48,154 nt of DNA, from assembly GCA_029865345.1 (NCBI GenBank), contig JAOUHD010000008.1, forward strand, positions 1-48,154, written 5' to 3'. How positions within the stretch are numbered: position 1 is the stretch's first letter; the number at the start of each line of letters is the position of its first letter. Below are positions 34,043 through 44,585 of this stretch, piece after piece. This DNA is from Nitrospira sp. (GTDB lineage: Bacteria > Nitrospirota > Nitrospiria > Nitrospirales > Nitrospiraceae). A model generated the notes under the pieces. The model did not search any database. It saw nothing but the letters and a program-made list of their open reading frames with translations, and was not told the origin of the DNA. Both the position numbers and the translations under genes were made by a program.

Positions 34043-36694
34043 ATGGATGTCATCGCCACGCATAGCAATGCGGACTTCGATGGCCTTGCTTCGATGGTTG
34101 CCGCGCACAAGCTCTTCCCAGCGGCAAAGCTGGTTCTGCCGGCTGGAGGCCAGGAGGCCGTCCGTAACTTTCTCGCCGTACACGACCTCGATATCAGCAA
34201 ACTCAAGGACATCGAGCTCTCTCAAATCACTAGGCTCGTGCTTGTCGATACCCAAGAGCCCGACCGGATCGGAACGCTCAAATCGTGCATCGAGAATCCG
34301 ACGGTCGAAGTTGTGGTGTTCGATCACCACCCCGAACCAGACTCATCTCTCGCCGGCCGTTCGAAACAGTCTGTAATTGAATCGGTCGGGGCCACGACGA
34401 CGCTTCTCATAGAACAACTTCGGCGGCGTCACATTCCTGTGACGCCGTTTGAGGCGACCGTGATGGCCCTGGGCCTCTATGAAGAGACCGGATCGTTCGT
34501 TTTCGCCTCTACGACCAGCCGTGATTTTGAGGCCGGCGCGTTTCTCGCCGCAGCCGGCGCGGACCTGAATCTGGTGGCGGATACGTTGCTCCGTCCCCTC
34601 GATGCAGATGCCGTCGCGCTGCTGAACGACTTTTTAGAGCACAGCGACGTGTATTACCTGGAAGGCCGCAAGGTCCTGGTGGCCACGAGCACGATCGACC
34701 GCTGCCGCGGAGAGGCAGCCGGCGTTGTGCATAGACTCGCCGAATTACAGGGTGTCGATGCCGTTGTCGTGGCAGTGATGATGGCAGACCGAGTGGAAGT
34801 GATCGGAAGAAGCCGCAGGCCTGAGATCGACGTCAGCTGGATCGCACGGGAATTTGGAGGAGGAGGCCATGCCGTGGCTGCAGCCGCCACGGTCAAAGGG
34901 CAAACCCTTGCGGCAGTCAAGGAGAAGGTCGTTCAGCTGCTGACCACACAGTATCGCCCGACTCTGCTGGCTCAGGATGTTATGACTACCCCGGTCAAAG
35001 CGATCGAGGTCGAGACCAGCGTGACCGAAGCAGGACAGCGGATGACGGCCTATGGGCTGAATGTGTTTCCAATCTTGGATGAAAAAGATCGATACATCGG
35101 GATCGTCAGCCGGGAGTCGATTCAGAAAGCCTTGTTTCATCGGCTGGGCAAGATGGCTGTACGTGACATCATGCAGACCGACGCCTATCGCGCGCAGCCA
35201 GACACACCATTTCATGAGATCGAAACGGCCATGATCGAGCGAAACCAGCGCTTTGTGCCGATTATCACAGATGCGAAGATCGTCGGCGTCATTACGAGGA
35301 CGGATCTGCTGCGGACCCTACACGACGATGTATTGAAGGCTGCCCGACTGCGGACGATGCGTCCAGGCGAAGCTCACGTTGAGATCGGAGGGCCGCGCCG
35401 CAACGTGAAGGGACTCGTACAGAGCCGCTTGCCACATCGCCTGGTGACCTTGCTGGAAGACGCGGGTCACTTAGCTGATCGCTGCGAGGTTTCGCTCTTT
35501 GTCGTGGGCGGCTGCGTACGAGACCTGTTACTGGGCATCAAGAATCTGGATTTGGATCTCGTGGTCGAAGGCGATGGCATCGCCTTCGCGCGAAAGCTTG
35601 GTGACATGCTGCAGGCGAAGGTCACGGTGCATGAGCGATTCGGCACGGCAATTCTGATGTTGCCAGATGGTTTCAAGCTGGACGTCGCCACGGCACGCAC
35701 GGAATATTACGAGTACCCCACGGCCTTGCCGACGGTTGAACAGGGTTCCATCAAGAAAGACTTGTATCGACGTGACTTCACGATGAATGCCTTGGCCGTT
35801 CGTTTGAACGGGAAGGGATTTGGCGATGTGCTGGACTTCTACGGCGGGCAACGGGATTTGAATGACAAGGTGATCCGAGTCTTGCACGGGCTGAGTTTCG
35901 TTGAAGATCCGACCCGCGTGTTTCGGGCGATCCGATTTGAATCCCGGTTCGGATTTCATTTGGGTAAGGACACGGCGGCGTTGATCGCTGGCGCCGTCAA
36001 GATGAACCTGTTTCACCGATTATCCGGCCACCGTCTGCTGGAAGAACTGAAACTACTGTTCTGCGAGCGGGAATCGAAACTGGCGATCAAACGATTGGCG
36101 GAGCTCAATCTTTTGAAGTTCATCCATCCGAAGCTGAGTTGGTCCAGCCGGCTGGACCAACTGTTGACCGCGCTGGAAGAAGCCGTCAATTGGTACCGTC
36201 TCCTCTACTTAGATCGAGAGATGGACGTCTGGGTGGTCTACATGATGGCACTGCTCGAGGTGTTGCCCGAGCGTGCTGTAAAGGACCTACTCAAGCGCTT
36301 TCCCTTATCCGAGCAGGAAGCCACTAGACTGAAAATGGCCCGCGTGGGCTGTCACAACATGATCCGTCGACTCGCGTCGAAACGACCGCTCACACCAGCC
36401 GACGTGTCCCACCTCTTATCGGGACTAGCCGATGAAACACTCTTGATCCTCATGGCAAAGAGCAAAGGGGAAACAGTCAAGCGCCAGGTTTCAGCGTTCC
36501 TCACGACCTATCAGCATGTGAAGCCAATTCTGACGGGCACTGACCTGAAAGCCATGGGGTTGAAACCAGGCCCGCAGTTCAAGAAAATCCTCGACCGATT
36601 GCTAACCGCACGTCTGAACGGCGAAGTAGAGACTGAAGCAGAGGAACGGCAGTTCCTTCATCAGCTGGTTCAAGACCCCAAGGGAGGTGTGTGA
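34043..36694 (+). CDS. DHH-CBS-polynucleotide nucleotidyltransferase (tRNA CCA/A-adding)
   Basis: An 883-residue fusion. The N-terminal DHH phosphoesterase has HSNADFDGLASM, LVDTQEPD and FDHHPEPD, plus DHHA1 with FGGGGHAVAAAA (about 275). Two CBS domains follow at about 315-430 (VMTTPVKAIEVETSVTEAGQ and IMQTDAYRAQPDTPFHEIET). The C-terminal class II nucleotidyltransferase has VVGGCVRDLLLGIKNLDLDL (GG..RD.LLG...D.D) and RRDFTMNALAV with the RNA-binding region. Such fusions are known from Aquifex and other deep lineages as A- or CC-adding enzymes. Which nucleotide is added cannot be told here. Confidence 0.9.
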   Translation: MDVIATHSNADFDGLASMVAAHKLFPAAKLVLPAGGQEAVRNFLAVHDLDISKLKDIELSQITRLVLVDTQEPDRIGTLKSCIENPTVEVVVFDHHPEPDSSLAGRSKQSVIESVGATTTLLIEQLRRRHIPVTPFEATVMALGLYEETGSFVFASTTSRDFEAGAFLAAAGADLNLVADTLLRPLDADAVALLNDFLEHSDVYYLEGRKVLVATSTIDRCRGEAAGVVHRLAELQGVDAVVVAVMMADRVEVIGRSRRPEIDVSWIAREFGGGGHAVAAAATVKGQTLAAVKEKVVQLLTTQYRPTLLAQDVMTTPVKAIEVETSVTEAGQRMTAYGLNVFPILDEKDRYIGIVSRESIQKALFHRLGKMAVRDIMQTDAYRAQPDTPFHEIETAMIERNQRFVPIITDAKIVGVITRTDLLRTLHDDVLKAARLRTMRPGEAHVEIGGPRRNVKGLVQSRLPHRLVTLLEDAGHLADRCEVSLFVVGGCVRDLLLGIKNLDLDLVVEGDGIAFARKLGDMLQAKVTVHERFGTAILMLPDGFKLDVATARTEYYEYPTALPTVEQGSIKKDLYRRDFTMNALAVRLNGKGFGDVLDFYGGQRDLNDKVIRVLHGLSFVEDPTRVFRAIRFESRFGFHLGKDTAALIAGAVKMNLFHRLSGHRLLEELKLLFCERESKLAIKRLAELNLLKFIHPKLSWSSRLDQLLTALEEAVNWYRLLYLDREMDVWVVYMMALLEVLPERAVKDLLKRFPLSEQEATRLKMARVGCHNMIRRLASKRPLTPADVSHLLSGLADETLLILMAKSKGETVKRQVSAFLTTYQHVKPILTGTDLKAMGLKPGPQFKKILDRLLTARLNGEVETEAEERQFLHQLVQDPKGGV

Positions 36695-36988
36695 AGGATC
36701 GAAAACACGCAAATACGGATGGGATGCCACGCATAGGATCATCTGTTCAACAGCCTCAGTGGCTAACCTACAGAAATCGTCGCGCACCCACTCAAGTAGT
36801 CTCCTTATAATTATTCTCTCACCCTACCGCTCGCAGCCGTTCTCCCACGTAAGTAATTGTAAAATTGTGACTTTACGGAGCCAGTCTCCACTCAGCATGA
36901 TATCCAAGAGTTGGGAAGACCCTCATTGCCCTCAATAAATGGCTAGTTAGTGCCGATAGTTAGTTATTGCAGATGGTTAGTTACTCTT
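36695..36988 (+). other. leader region before the nuo operon
   Basis: A 294-base non-coding stretch. A TATAAT (36806-36811) is present but lacks a good -35 box 17 bases upstream. Three GTTAGT copies (36946, 36959 and 36976) lie just before nuoA. It probably carries the nuo promoter; I cannot place it with confidence. Confidence 0.4.
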
Positions 36989-37453
36989 ATGGTAGATGAC
37001 GCGATTTGGCAGATCTGTATCTATGGCTTGTGTGTCGGCGTGGTGATTGCCGTCATGCTGGGACTTCCACCTTTGCTTGGCGAGCGTCACTGGAAAAAGC
37101 CTGAGCGTCAATCTGAAAGCGCAACCGGCGTTCCCTATGAATGTGGGATTCGGCCAACTGGCAACGCTCAAGTCCGCCCACCGGTGCAATATTATTTGAT
37201 CGCCATGTTCTTCGTTATTTTCGATGTGGAAGCGGCATACCTCTATGCCTGGGCCGTCGCGGTGCCCGAGACAGGCTGGCTTGGCTTTATTGAAGTGACG
37301 ATCTTTGTGGCCATTCTGTTGGCATCCCTGGCGTATTTGTGGCTCACCGGAGCGCTCGACTGGCATGCACAGTCTCAACGCCCACGAGTCCGTCACCGCC
37401 AGAACCCAACCATGCAGGAGTCAAAGGAGCTCTACGATGACCGAGTGGCGTAA
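36989..37453 (+). CDS. nuoA: NADH-quinone oxidoreductase subunit A
   Basis: A 154-residue membrane subunit of complex I with three helices and the NuoA signature [20 protein letters not shown] then [15 protein letters not shown] (conserved Glu/Asp in helix 2). ATG 36989 gives the usual N-terminus; a GTG at 36950 would add 13 residues. The C-terminal tail after WLTGALDWH is longer than usual and overlaps nuoB by 17 bp. First gene of the operon. Confidence 0.92.
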   Translation: MVDDAIWQICIYGLCVGVVIAVMLGLPPLLGERHWKKPERQSESATGVPYECGIRPTGNAQVRPPVQYYLIAMFFVIFDVEAAYLYAWAVAVPETGWLGFIEVTIFVAILLASLAYLWLTGALDWHAQSQRPRVRHRQNPTMQESKELYDDRVA

Positions 37454-38144
37454 CGGACGACTGGAGGGGGTACGGATCACCGATGGTGGCGATGGTTCGT
37501 TGACCTCTGTCGTTGGAGACTCGGTCCTCTTTGCGACGCTACAAGACCTCTTAGCATGGGGACGAAAGAATTCACTCTGGCCGTTGAACTTCGGTTTGTC
37601 GTGCTGTTTCGTCGAAATGGCGACCAGTTTGACCAGTGTCTATGACGTCTCTCGATTTGGCGCAGAAGTTGTCCGTGGTTCACCACGGCAGGCCGACGTG
37701 TTGGTCGTATCAGGGACAGTATTTCTGAAAGTGGCGCCTGTCATCAAGCAACTCTACGAACAGATGCTGGAGCCGCGTTGGGTCATTTCGATGGGGTCCT
37801 GCTCAAACTCTGGCGGAATGTTCGACGCCTATTCTGTCGTGCAAGGCGTCGATAAATTCATTCCCGTGGATGTGTATATGCCAGGATGCCCACCGCCTCC
37901 CCATGCCTTTATGGAATGTTTGCTGCTCCTCCAGAACCTGGTTGGGTCAGAACGCCGTCCCTTGAGCTGGCATTTTGGTCCACAGGAGGTTCAGAGACCC
38001 ATTATGCCTTCGCTGCGTGATGCCAAACGAGCCGAGCGGATGAGTCAACGTGAATATCCCGGTATCGATGTGCTTCCACGGACCGACCTTCTCTCGCCCC
38101 ATTTTGCAGGACAGCCGGACGGTCGACCGAAAGGCAAGTCATGA
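37437..38144 (+). CDS. nuoB: NADH-quinone oxidoreductase subunit B (N2 cluster)
   Basis: A 235-residue peripheral subunit that binds the terminal 4Fe-4S cluster N2. Ligands are visible: the Cys pair in [11 protein letters not shown], Cys in [12 protein letters not shown] and Cys in [14 protein letters not shown] 37437 starts inside nuoA and has GGAG about 10 bp upstream. The C-terminal ~50 residues beyond the core are longer than in E. coli. It overlaps nuoCD by 4 bp. Confidence 0.94.
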   Translation: MTEWRNGRLEGVRITDGGDGSLTSVVGDSVLFATLQDLLAWGRKNSLWPLNFGLSCCFVEMATSLTSVYDVSRFGAEVVRGSPRQADVLVVSGTVFLKVAPVIKQLYEQMLEPRWVISMGSCSNSGGMFDAYSVVQGVDKFIPVDVYMPGCPPPPHAFMECLLLLQNLVGSERRPLSWHFGPQEVQRPIMPSLRDAKRAERMSQREYPGIDVLPRTDLLSPHFAGQPDGRPKGKS

Positions 38145-39943
38145 CTTCACGACTTTCGGCCACCCGAGATATCCCAATCGGAGAACAGACTGGACTCGTG
38201 GTGGAGTTGATAGCCCGCTTTGGCTCTGACGGATATATAACCGCTGTGCAATCCACCAAGGATGAGATTCCAACCATCTGGGTTGAGAAACATCGACTTC
38301 ATGAAATCCTCCGCTATATCAAATCTGATCTTCCTCGTCCGTTTCCCATGCTGTTTGACCTGAGTGCGACCGACGAACGGCTTCGTCGCCATCATGACGG
38401 ATTACCGATCGGAACCTTTACCGTATTTTATCATCTCTTTTCCTTTGATCGGAACCAATCACTCCGCATCAAGGTGGCGCTGGATGGTGAGGCACTTTCT
38501 CTGCCGTCGAGCATCGATCTGTGGCCAAACGCCGATTGGTATGAACGAGAAATTTTCGACATGTTCGGGATTCGTTTCGACGGACACCCCTTTCTCCGCC
38601 GCCTTCTCATGCCTTCGTGGTGGGAGGGGTATCCGCTTCGAAAGGATCATCCCTCGCGTGCGACAGAAGTCGGGCAGTTCCAAATGCCGCCGGAGAAGCT
38701 GGTCATGGCACAGGACGCGCTGCAATTTAAGCCCGAAGATTGGGGGTTAGCCCGCACCCACCAAGATCAGGATTCAGATTTCGACTATATGTTCATCAAC
38801 CTTGGTCCAGCCCATACTGGTACGCACGGGGTGCTTCGACTCGTGGCGCAGCTCGCGGGCGAGGAAATCATCGAAATCGTCCCGGATATCGGTTTCCATC
38901 ATCGTTCCCAGGAAAAGATCGCCGAGCGGCAAACCTGGCATTCGTTCATTCCCTACACCGATCGTGTGGACTACCTCCAGGGCGTGCTGAACGAAATGCC
39001 GTACTGTCTCTCCGTCGAGCGATTGGCGGGGATTACGGTGCCACCGCGTGCACAAGCGATCCGAGTCATGATGTCTGAGTTCTATCGAATCGCCAGTCAT
39101 CTCGTTTGGTACGGGACCTTTGCGGGCGACATTGGTGCCTTGTCACCAGTCTTTTACATGTTCAACGATCGAGAACGCATCCTCTCAATCACCGAAGCCA
39201 TTTGTGGTGGCCGTATGCATCCGAATTGGCTCCGGATCGGTGGAGTGGCACGAGATCTTCCGATTGGATGGGACAAGCTGGTTCGCCAGTTCATCGATTG
39301 GTTTCCCAGCCGACTCGATGATTATGAGCGACTGGTGATGGACAATCCGATTCTCAAGCAGCGGACCGTCGGGATCGGGGTCCTGTCTCTCGATGACGCC
39401 ATCGCGTGGGGTGCCACTGGTCCGATGCTGCGTGCCTGCGGCTTGCCGTGGGATTTGCGCAAGGTCCGTCCGTACTCCGGCTATGAGCAGTTCGACTTTG
39501 AAGTCCCGGTTGCTTCAAACGGCGATTGTTATGACCGAGCGCTGGTGCATGTCTTGGAGTTGCGTCAGTCGCTGCGGATTATTCGCCAATGTCTCGATTC
39601 CATGCCATCCGGTCCCTATACGTCACTCGATGCTCTTGCGACTCCTCCGCTGAAAACACACACGATGCATGACATCGAAACGCTCATCAATCATTTCGTC
39701 GGAGTGAGTTGGGGCCCGGTGCTTCCTCCCGGTGAAGCGGAAGTTCCCACCGAATCGTCGAAAGGCCAGACCAGTTATTACTTGACGAGTGATGGGTCGC
39801 AGCTCTCGTACCGGACGAGGATCCGCACCCCCTCGTTTGCACACATTCAGATGGTGCCGCTGATGGCACGTGGCGAGTTGTTATCAGATCTCTTAGCTGT
39901 CCTTGGAAGCGTGGACTATGTGTTATCCGATGTTGATCGCTGA
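38141..39943 (+). CDS. nuoCD: NADH-quinone oxidoreductase fused subunit C/D
   Basis: A 600-residue fusion. The C part (about 20-190) has the 30-kDa subunit motif [20 protein letters not shown] followed by RKDHP. The D part (about 215-600) has [35 protein letters not shown] and the C-terminal DVDR, with [20 protein letters not shown]. It carries the quinone-site side of the peripheral arm next to NuoB. The fusion is the same arrangement as in E. coli. It overlaps nuoB (ATGA). Confidence 0.95.
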   Translation: MTSRLSATRDIPIGEQTGLVVELIARFGSDGYITAVQSTKDEIPTIWVEKHRLHEILRYIKSDLPRPFPMLFDLSATDERLRRHHDGLPIGTFTVFYHLFSFDRNQSLRIKVALDGEALSLPSSIDLWPNADWYEREIFDMFGIRFDGHPFLRRLLMPSWWEGYPLRKDHPSRATEVGQFQMPPEKLVMAQDALQFKPEDWGLARTHQDQDSDFDYMFINLGPAHTGTHGVLRLVAQLAGEEIIEIVPDIGFHHRSQEKIAERQTWHSFIPYTDRVDYLQGVLNEMPYCLSVERLAGITVPPRAQAIRVMMSEFYRIASHLVWYGTFAGDIGALSPVFYMFNDRERILSITEAICGGRMHPNWLRIGGVARDLPIGWDKLVRQFIDWFPSRLDDYERLVMDNPILKQRTVGIGVLSLDDAIAWGATGPMLRACGLPWDLRKVRPYSGYEQFDFEVPVASNGDCYDRALVHVLELRQSLRIIRQCLDSMPSGPYTSLDALATPPLKTHTMHDIETLINHFVGVSWGPVLPPGEAEVPTESSKGQTSYYLTSDGSQLSYRTRIRTPSFAHIQMVPLMARGELLSDLLAVLGSVDYVLSDVDR

Positions 39944-39950
39944 AGAACAG

Positions 39951-40023
39951 TGCTCAGTGCTAGGTGCTGAGCAAGAAGCCAACGAGTTTCAGAACTCATA
40001 ACTGAGCACGCAGGACTCAGCAC
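39951..40023 (+). repeat. palindromic intergenic repeat before nuoE
   Basis: The gap between nuoCD and nuoE is built of repeated GTGCTGAG/CTCAGCAC-type pieces: tgctcagtgctaggtgctgagc, then ctgagcacg and CAGGACTCAGCAC (40011-40023). The last 13-mer recurs exactly at 46204-46216. The repeat runs to within 2 bases of the nuoE start, leaving no normal RBS. Confidence 0.6.
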
Positions 40024-40025
40024 GT

Positions 40026-40490
40026 ATGCTGTCAGATACTGAACGACGAGAACTAGAAGACGCAGTGGAGCATTACCCTGACAAACGGGGGGCTACCATC
40101 GATGCCCTGCTGACCATCCAACGACGACGTGGCTGGATCTCGGATGACACGCTCCTCGAGATTGCCAAATTTCTTGAGATCACGGTCGAGGATGTGGATA
40201 GCGTTGCCACGTTCTACAACCTTGTCTTTCGAAAACCCGTCGGTCGGCATGTTGCCTTCGTGTGCGACAGTATCAGTTGTTGGATCAAGGGGTGTGAACA
40301 AGTTCAGGAGCAGATCAAAACACTCTATCAAGCGGATCTCGGACAGACATCACCAGACGGACGTCTCACTGTCTTGCCGATCGCCTGCTTAGGGCAATGC
40401 GAACGGGCACCGGCCCTGATGATCGATCAGGATGTATATGGCAACGTCACGCCCGAAAAGATTGAACAGATCGTGGAGAAATACAAATAG
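40026..40490 (+). CDS. nuoE: NADH-quinone oxidoreductase subunit E (2Fe-2S N1a)
   Basis: A 154-residue thioredoxin-like 24-kDa subunit. The four cluster ligands are in CDSISCWIKGC (first and second region) and CLGQCERAP; DSVATFYNLVFRKP is the typical core. It belongs to the NADH-oxidising module with NuoF and NuoG. There is no Shine-Dalgarno sequence close to ATG 40026 because a repeat fills the leader. The first Cys region reads C-x4-C, as in the family. Confidence 0.93.
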   Translation: MLSDTERRELEDAVEHYPDKRGATIDALLTIQRRRGWISDDTLLEIAKFLEITVEDVDSVATFYNLVFRKPVGRHVAFVCDSISCWIKGCEQVQEQIKTLYQADLGQTSPDGRLTVLPIACLGQCERAPALMIDQDVYGNVTPEKIEQIVEKYK

Positions 40491-40516
40491 TCAAAAATAT
40501 CCGTCATCGACGTAAC

Positions 40517-41821
40517 ATGGAACGACCACTGACTCAACATATTCATTCGGATGGTACGACGCGCACATTGCGTGAATACGTCAAAACAGGTGGGTATCGC
40601 TGCTTGCAACGGCTCTCCAGTGGGCTGGCCCCCAAGGACCTACAGCGCCTGGTGACCGATGCCGGATTGCGCGGCAGGGGCGGGGGTGGGTTTCTGACCG
40701 GCACGAAGTGGAGCTTCGTGCCGATGGGTGCCGACGCGCCAAAACCCAAGTATATCGTCGCCAATGGCGATGAAATGGAACCGGGCACATTTAAGGATCG
40801 AGTGCTGATGGAGGGTGATTCTCATGGCCTGGTCGAAGGGATGATCCTTGCTGGTTATGCCATTGATGCAGAGGTTGGCTACATCTTTCTGCGTGGGGAA
40901 TACCATCTGTCGGCCCAACGGCTGACCGAGGCGATTGCCGAGGCCTATGCGGCTGGGTATTTGGGTAAGCCTCTTCCTGGAACGAAATTTCGCTTTGACC
41001 TCCACCTACATGCCAGTGCCGGCCGGTATATTTGTGGTGAAGAAACCGCGTTGATTAATGCACTGGAAGGCAAGCGAGCAGTGCCCCGCGCAAAGCCTCC
41101 CTTTCCGCAGACGGTCGGCTTATGGGGGAAACCGACGGTCGTGCAGAACGTCGAGACCCTCTACAACATCCCACATATCGTCAATAAAGGATCTGACTGG
41201 TATCACCGATTGAGTCGGACTCAAGACGGTGGCACGAAGATCTACGGTATCAGTGGTCGTGTCGCCAATCCTGGATGGTGGGAATTGCCGCTCGGTACCA
41301 CTGCGCGTGAGGTTTTGGAGCGATATGCCGGAGGGATGGCTGATGGTATTCGCTTTCGGGGCTTGTTGCCAGGCGGTATCTCCACGGCATTTATGACCGA
41401 AGAACACTTGGATCTCCCTTTAGATTTCTCTTCGATCCCGCCCGAGGTCGGTCGTCTGGGTACTGCCACGATGATCGTATTAGACGATCATACCTGTCCG
41501 GTTGGGTTTGTGCTGAATCTCGAAAAGTTTTTTGCCCGTGAGTCCTGTGGCTGGTGTACGCCTTGTCGGGAAGGGCTGCCGTGGGTTGCGAAACTTTTAA
41601 TGTCCTTCGAGGAGGGGCGTGCGACCAAGGACGATCTGTCGCTGCTTGAGATGCATACCAAGTGGCTTGCTCCCGGGCATACCTTCTGTGGTCTTGCACC
41701 AGGGGCCATGGCGCCGTTGCAGTCGGCCCTAAAATATTTTCGCGATGACTTTGAACAACATATCAGTTTAGGGCGATGTCCTTGGAGTAACAAGCCGGCG
41801 CGGCTGAAAGTCTTGGTCTAA
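40517..41821 (+). CDS. nuoF: NADH-quinone oxidoreductase subunit F (FMN, NADH, N3)
   Basis: A 434-residue 51-kDa subunit that oxidises NADH. It has the glycine-rich FMN/NADH site LRGRGGGGFLTGTKWSF, the ANGDEMEPGTFKDR loop, GRYICGEETALINALEGKRA and the N3 4Fe-4S ligands in ESCGWCTPCREG plus Cys in HTFCGLAPGA. It is complete and of normal length, between nuoE and nuoG. Confidence 0.96.
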   Translation: MERPLTQHIHSDGTTRTLREYVKTGGYRCLQRLSSGLAPKDLQRLVTDAGLRGRGGGGFLTGTKWSFVPMGADAPKPKYIVANGDEMEPGTFKDRVLMEGDSHGLVEGMILAGYAIDAEVGYIFLRGEYHLSAQRLTEAIAEAYAAGYLGKPLPGTKFRFDLHLHASAGRYICGEETALINALEGKRAVPRAKPPFPQTVGLWGKPTVVQNVETLYNIPHIVNKGSDWYHRLSRTQDGGTKIYGISGRVANPGWWELPLGTTAREVLERYAGGMADGIRFRGLLPGGISTAFMTEEHLDLPLDFSSIPPEVGRLGTATMIVLDDHTCPVGFVLNLEKFFARESCGWCTPCREGLPWVAKLLMSFEEGRATKDDLSLLEMHTKWLAPGHTFCGLAPGAMAPLQSALKYFRDDFEQHISLGRCPWSNKPARLKVLV

Positions 41822-41825
41822 TTAT

Positions 41826-44585
41826 ATGGCGATCATCATTGTCGATAACAAATCGTATACCGTGGATGAACGGCAGAATGTGCTGGCTGCCTGTCTGGGG
41901 CATGGGCTGAACGTGCCCTATTTCTGCTGGCATCCAGCGATGGGGTCGGTCGGAGCCTGCCGCCAGTGCGCGGTCAAACAGTTCAAAGACGATCGAGATC
42001 AGTCTGGTCGACTGGTGATGTCCTGCATGACACCAGCAACGAATGGCACTCGGATCTCGATCGATGATCCAGAGGCCAAGGCCTTTCGCGCATCAGTCAT
42101 TGAGTGGCTGATGGTGAACCATCCACACGACTGCCCAGTCTGTGACGAAGGAGGGGAGTGCCATTTACAAGACATGACGGTCATGACCGGGCATGTCTAC
42201 CGGCGCTACCGCTATCAAAAACGAACCCATCGCAATCAGGCTCTCGGCCCATTCATTCGGCATGAGATGAATCGGTGTATTCAATGTTACCGCTGCGTAC
42301 GATACTACCGAGACTATGCGGGTGGGCGTGACCTCAACGTGTTTGGCTCGCATGACGCCGTCTACTTCGGCCGGGAGCAGGATGGCACGCTGGAGAACGA
42401 ATTCAGTGGAAATCTGGTGGAGGTCTGTCCGACCGGAGTCTTCACCGACAAAACTTTCTTTCACCACTACACGAGGAAATGGGATCTGCAAGCAGCCCAA
42501 TCGATCTGCCCACATTGCAGCCTTGGCTGCAATACCACCGCCGCTGAACGATCTGGGACTCTGCGTCGGATCACCAATCGGTTTAACAGTCAGGTGAACG
42601 GCTACTTTTTGTGCGATCGAGGACGGTTTGGGTATGAGTATGTCAATAGTCCGCATCGCATCAAGCGGGCCATGGTGAGGCAGGAACGTCACCAATCCCA
42701 GTCGAGAACGACGGAAGGAGTACCGCAGCCCCTCGAGTTTGCAGCGGACTGTCTACGACAGGCTCGTGGGATTGTGGGCATTGGGTCGCCTCGCGCGTCG
42801 CTCGAGGCCAATGTGGCCCTTCAATCTCTGGTCGGCCCGCAGAACTTTTATCAGGGGATCGATCAGCAGAAAGGCCAACTTCTCTCCACAATACTCAAGG
42901 TACTTCAAACTGGACCGGTGCCGTCGGCGTCTATTCACGATGCCGAACAGTCAGATGCCGTCTTCGTTCTTGGAGCGGATCTCTTGAACGAGGCGCCACG
43001 CTTGACGCTGGCTCTTCTCCAGTCAATTCGGCAACAGCCGATGGAACAGGTCGATGAATTGAAGATTCCTCGATGGGATGAGGCGGCTGTGCGCAATGCG
43101 GTGCAAAATCGACGAGGCCCTCTGTTCCTCACCGGGTATCAGCGTACGTGGTTTCATGAGTATGCCACTGACACCTACTTCGCCGCGCCGGATGATATTG
43201 CCAGGTTGGGATTTGCTGTGGCTGGATCAATCGGTCAAGGGGCACCCTCCGTTCCGGATATTAGTCCGGAGGTCAAGGATCTCACACAGCGAATTGCTGA
43301 GGCCCTGACCCATGCCCAACGCCCACTGATCATTGCCGGAACGGAAAGCGGCTCCCAGGCAACGATCGAGGCAGCAGCCAATGTAGCCTGGGCTCTGCAT
43401 CAACAAGGGAAGCAGCCACGACTCAGCTTTGTACTTCCAGAGTGCAATAGCGCCGGCCTCGCCTTGCTCGGAGGCGGAAGCTTGAATGACGCATTCGATA
43501 CGATTCGTCAGGGAAAGGCCGATACCGTGATTGTGGTAGAGAACGACTTATATCGGCGCGCGGATCAGGCAAACGTCGATGCCTTCTTTGAGGCAGCGCA
43601 AACGGTTGTTGTCATCGATTCGGTTGAGAATCGCACGACGGCGCAGGCCGATGTGCTGCTTCCGGCTGCCACAGGTCCAGAATCCGATGGGACATTTGTC
43701 AATCAAGAAGGCCGAGCCCAACGGTTCTACCAAGTGTTTGTCTCGGACGGTGACGTCAAAGAGAGCTGGCGGTGGCTGAGTGATCTTGGCCGTGCAACTT
43801 CACAGGAGGGTGGGAGTGAATCCGGAGTGGCGACCTGGCGCAACTTCGACGATGCGGTCTCCGCAACGGCGATAGCGGCTCCTGAGCTGGCACGCATTGG
43901 AGAGGTCGCACCGTCAGCGAGTTTTCGTTTGATGGGTCAAAAAGCTCCCAGGCAGTCTGAGCGATGCAGTGGGCGTACGTCACTGATCTCTCATCTGACC
44001 ATGCACGAACCGCCTCCTCCCGTTGATCATGATTCGCCGCTTGGATTTACAATGGAAGGATATCGAGGACCACTTCCTTCACCGCTGATTTCCCAATTCT
44101 GGGCTCCTGGCTGGAATTCTATCCAGGCTGTGAATACGTATCAAGACGAAGTCGGTGGGCCATTGCGCGATGAAATGCCGGGAGTCCGGCTCATCGAACC
44201 AGTTGCCACGAAGGCAGCCGGTTGGTTCACCACCATTCCACGTGCGTTTCAGCCAACCGCACATCAATGGTTGCTGCTTCCTCTATCCACCGTGTTTGGA
44301 AGCGACGAACTCAGCAACCAATCTCCGGCGATTGCCCAACGGATTGGCAAGCCGTTCCTGTCCTTGCATCCATCAGATGGAGCGCGGTTGACCCTTGAGG
44401 ACCAGAGCACTATTGATCTGGTGTTGCAGGGGACGACGTACCGCCTTGTTGTGCACCTCAATCCTTCTATACCTGTGGGGACGGCAGGTCTCTCCCTTGT
44501 GCCTGAGGTATTTGGCGTCAGAGTGCCGACTTGGGTTGATCTGTTGAAGGCAATCCAAACGGAACAAACGCGGAGGGCTGCATGA
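41826..44585 (+). CDS. nuoG: NADH-quinone oxidoreductase subunit G
   Basis: A 919-residue 75-kDa subunit. The N-terminal 2Fe-2S domain has PYFCWHPAMGSVGACRQCAV and MSCMTP. Further clusters are in HDCPVCDEGGECHLQD and RCIQCYRCVRYYRDYAGG with CPTGVF, and an N7-like set ICPHCSLGCNTT with FLCDRGRFG. The large C-terminal molybdopterin-type domain carries no cofactor in this family. It passes electrons from NuoF towards NuoB/NuoI. It overlaps nuoH by 4 bp (ATGA). Confidence 0.95.
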   Translation: MAIIIVDNKSYTVDERQNVLAACLGHGLNVPYFCWHPAMGSVGACRQCAVKQFKDDRDQSGRLVMSCMTPATNGTRISIDDPEAKAFRASVIEWLMVNHPHDCPVCDEGGECHLQDMTVMTGHVYRRYRYQKRTHRNQALGPFIRHEMNRCIQCYRCVRYYRDYAGGRDLNVFGSHDAVYFGREQDGTLENEFSGNLVEVCPTGVFTDKTFFHHYTRKWDLQAAQSICPHCSLGCNTTAAERSGTLRRITNRFNSQVNGYFLCDRGRFGYEYVNSPHRIKRAMVRQERHQSQSRTTEGVPQPLEFAADCLRQARGIVGIGSPRASLEANVALQSLVGPQNFYQGIDQQKGQLLSTILKVLQTGPVPSASIHDAEQSDAVFVLGADLLNEAPRLTLALLQSIRQQPMEQVDELKIPRWDEAAVRNAVQNRRGPLFLTGYQRTWFHEYATDTYFAAPDDIARLGFAVAGSIGQGAPSVPDISPEVKDLTQRIAEALTHAQRPLIIAGTESGSQATIEAAANVAWALHQQGKQPRLSFVLPECNSAGLALLGGGSLNDAFDTIRQGKADTVIVVENDLYRRADQANVDAFFEAAQTVVVIDSVENRTTAQADVLLPAATGPESDGTFVNQEGRAQRFYQVFVSDGDVKESWRWLSDLGRATSQEGGSESGVATWRNFDDAVSATAIAAPELARIGEVAPSASFRLMGQKAPRQSERCSGRTSLISHLTMHEPPPPVDHDSPLGFTMEGYRGPLPSPLISQFWAPGWNSIQAVNTYQDEVGGPLRDEMPGVRLIEPVATKAAGWFTTIPRAFQPTAHQWLLLPLSTVFGSDELSNQSPAIAQRIGKPFLSLHPSDGARLTLEDQSTIDLVLQGTTYRLVVHLNPSIPVGTAGLSLVPEVFGVRVPTWVDLLKAIQTEQTRRAA

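Noticed and set aside
36946..36981. Three GTTAGT copies before nuoA as an operator
   Set aside because: Spacings are uneven (13 and 17 bases), the motif is short, and low-complexity chance repetition is a sufficient explanation.
43975..44585. Possibility that the NuoG C-terminus is an extra fused domain
   Set aside because: The region keeps the late molybdopterin-dinucleotide-binding-like character of NuoG and the length of 919 residues is within the family range.
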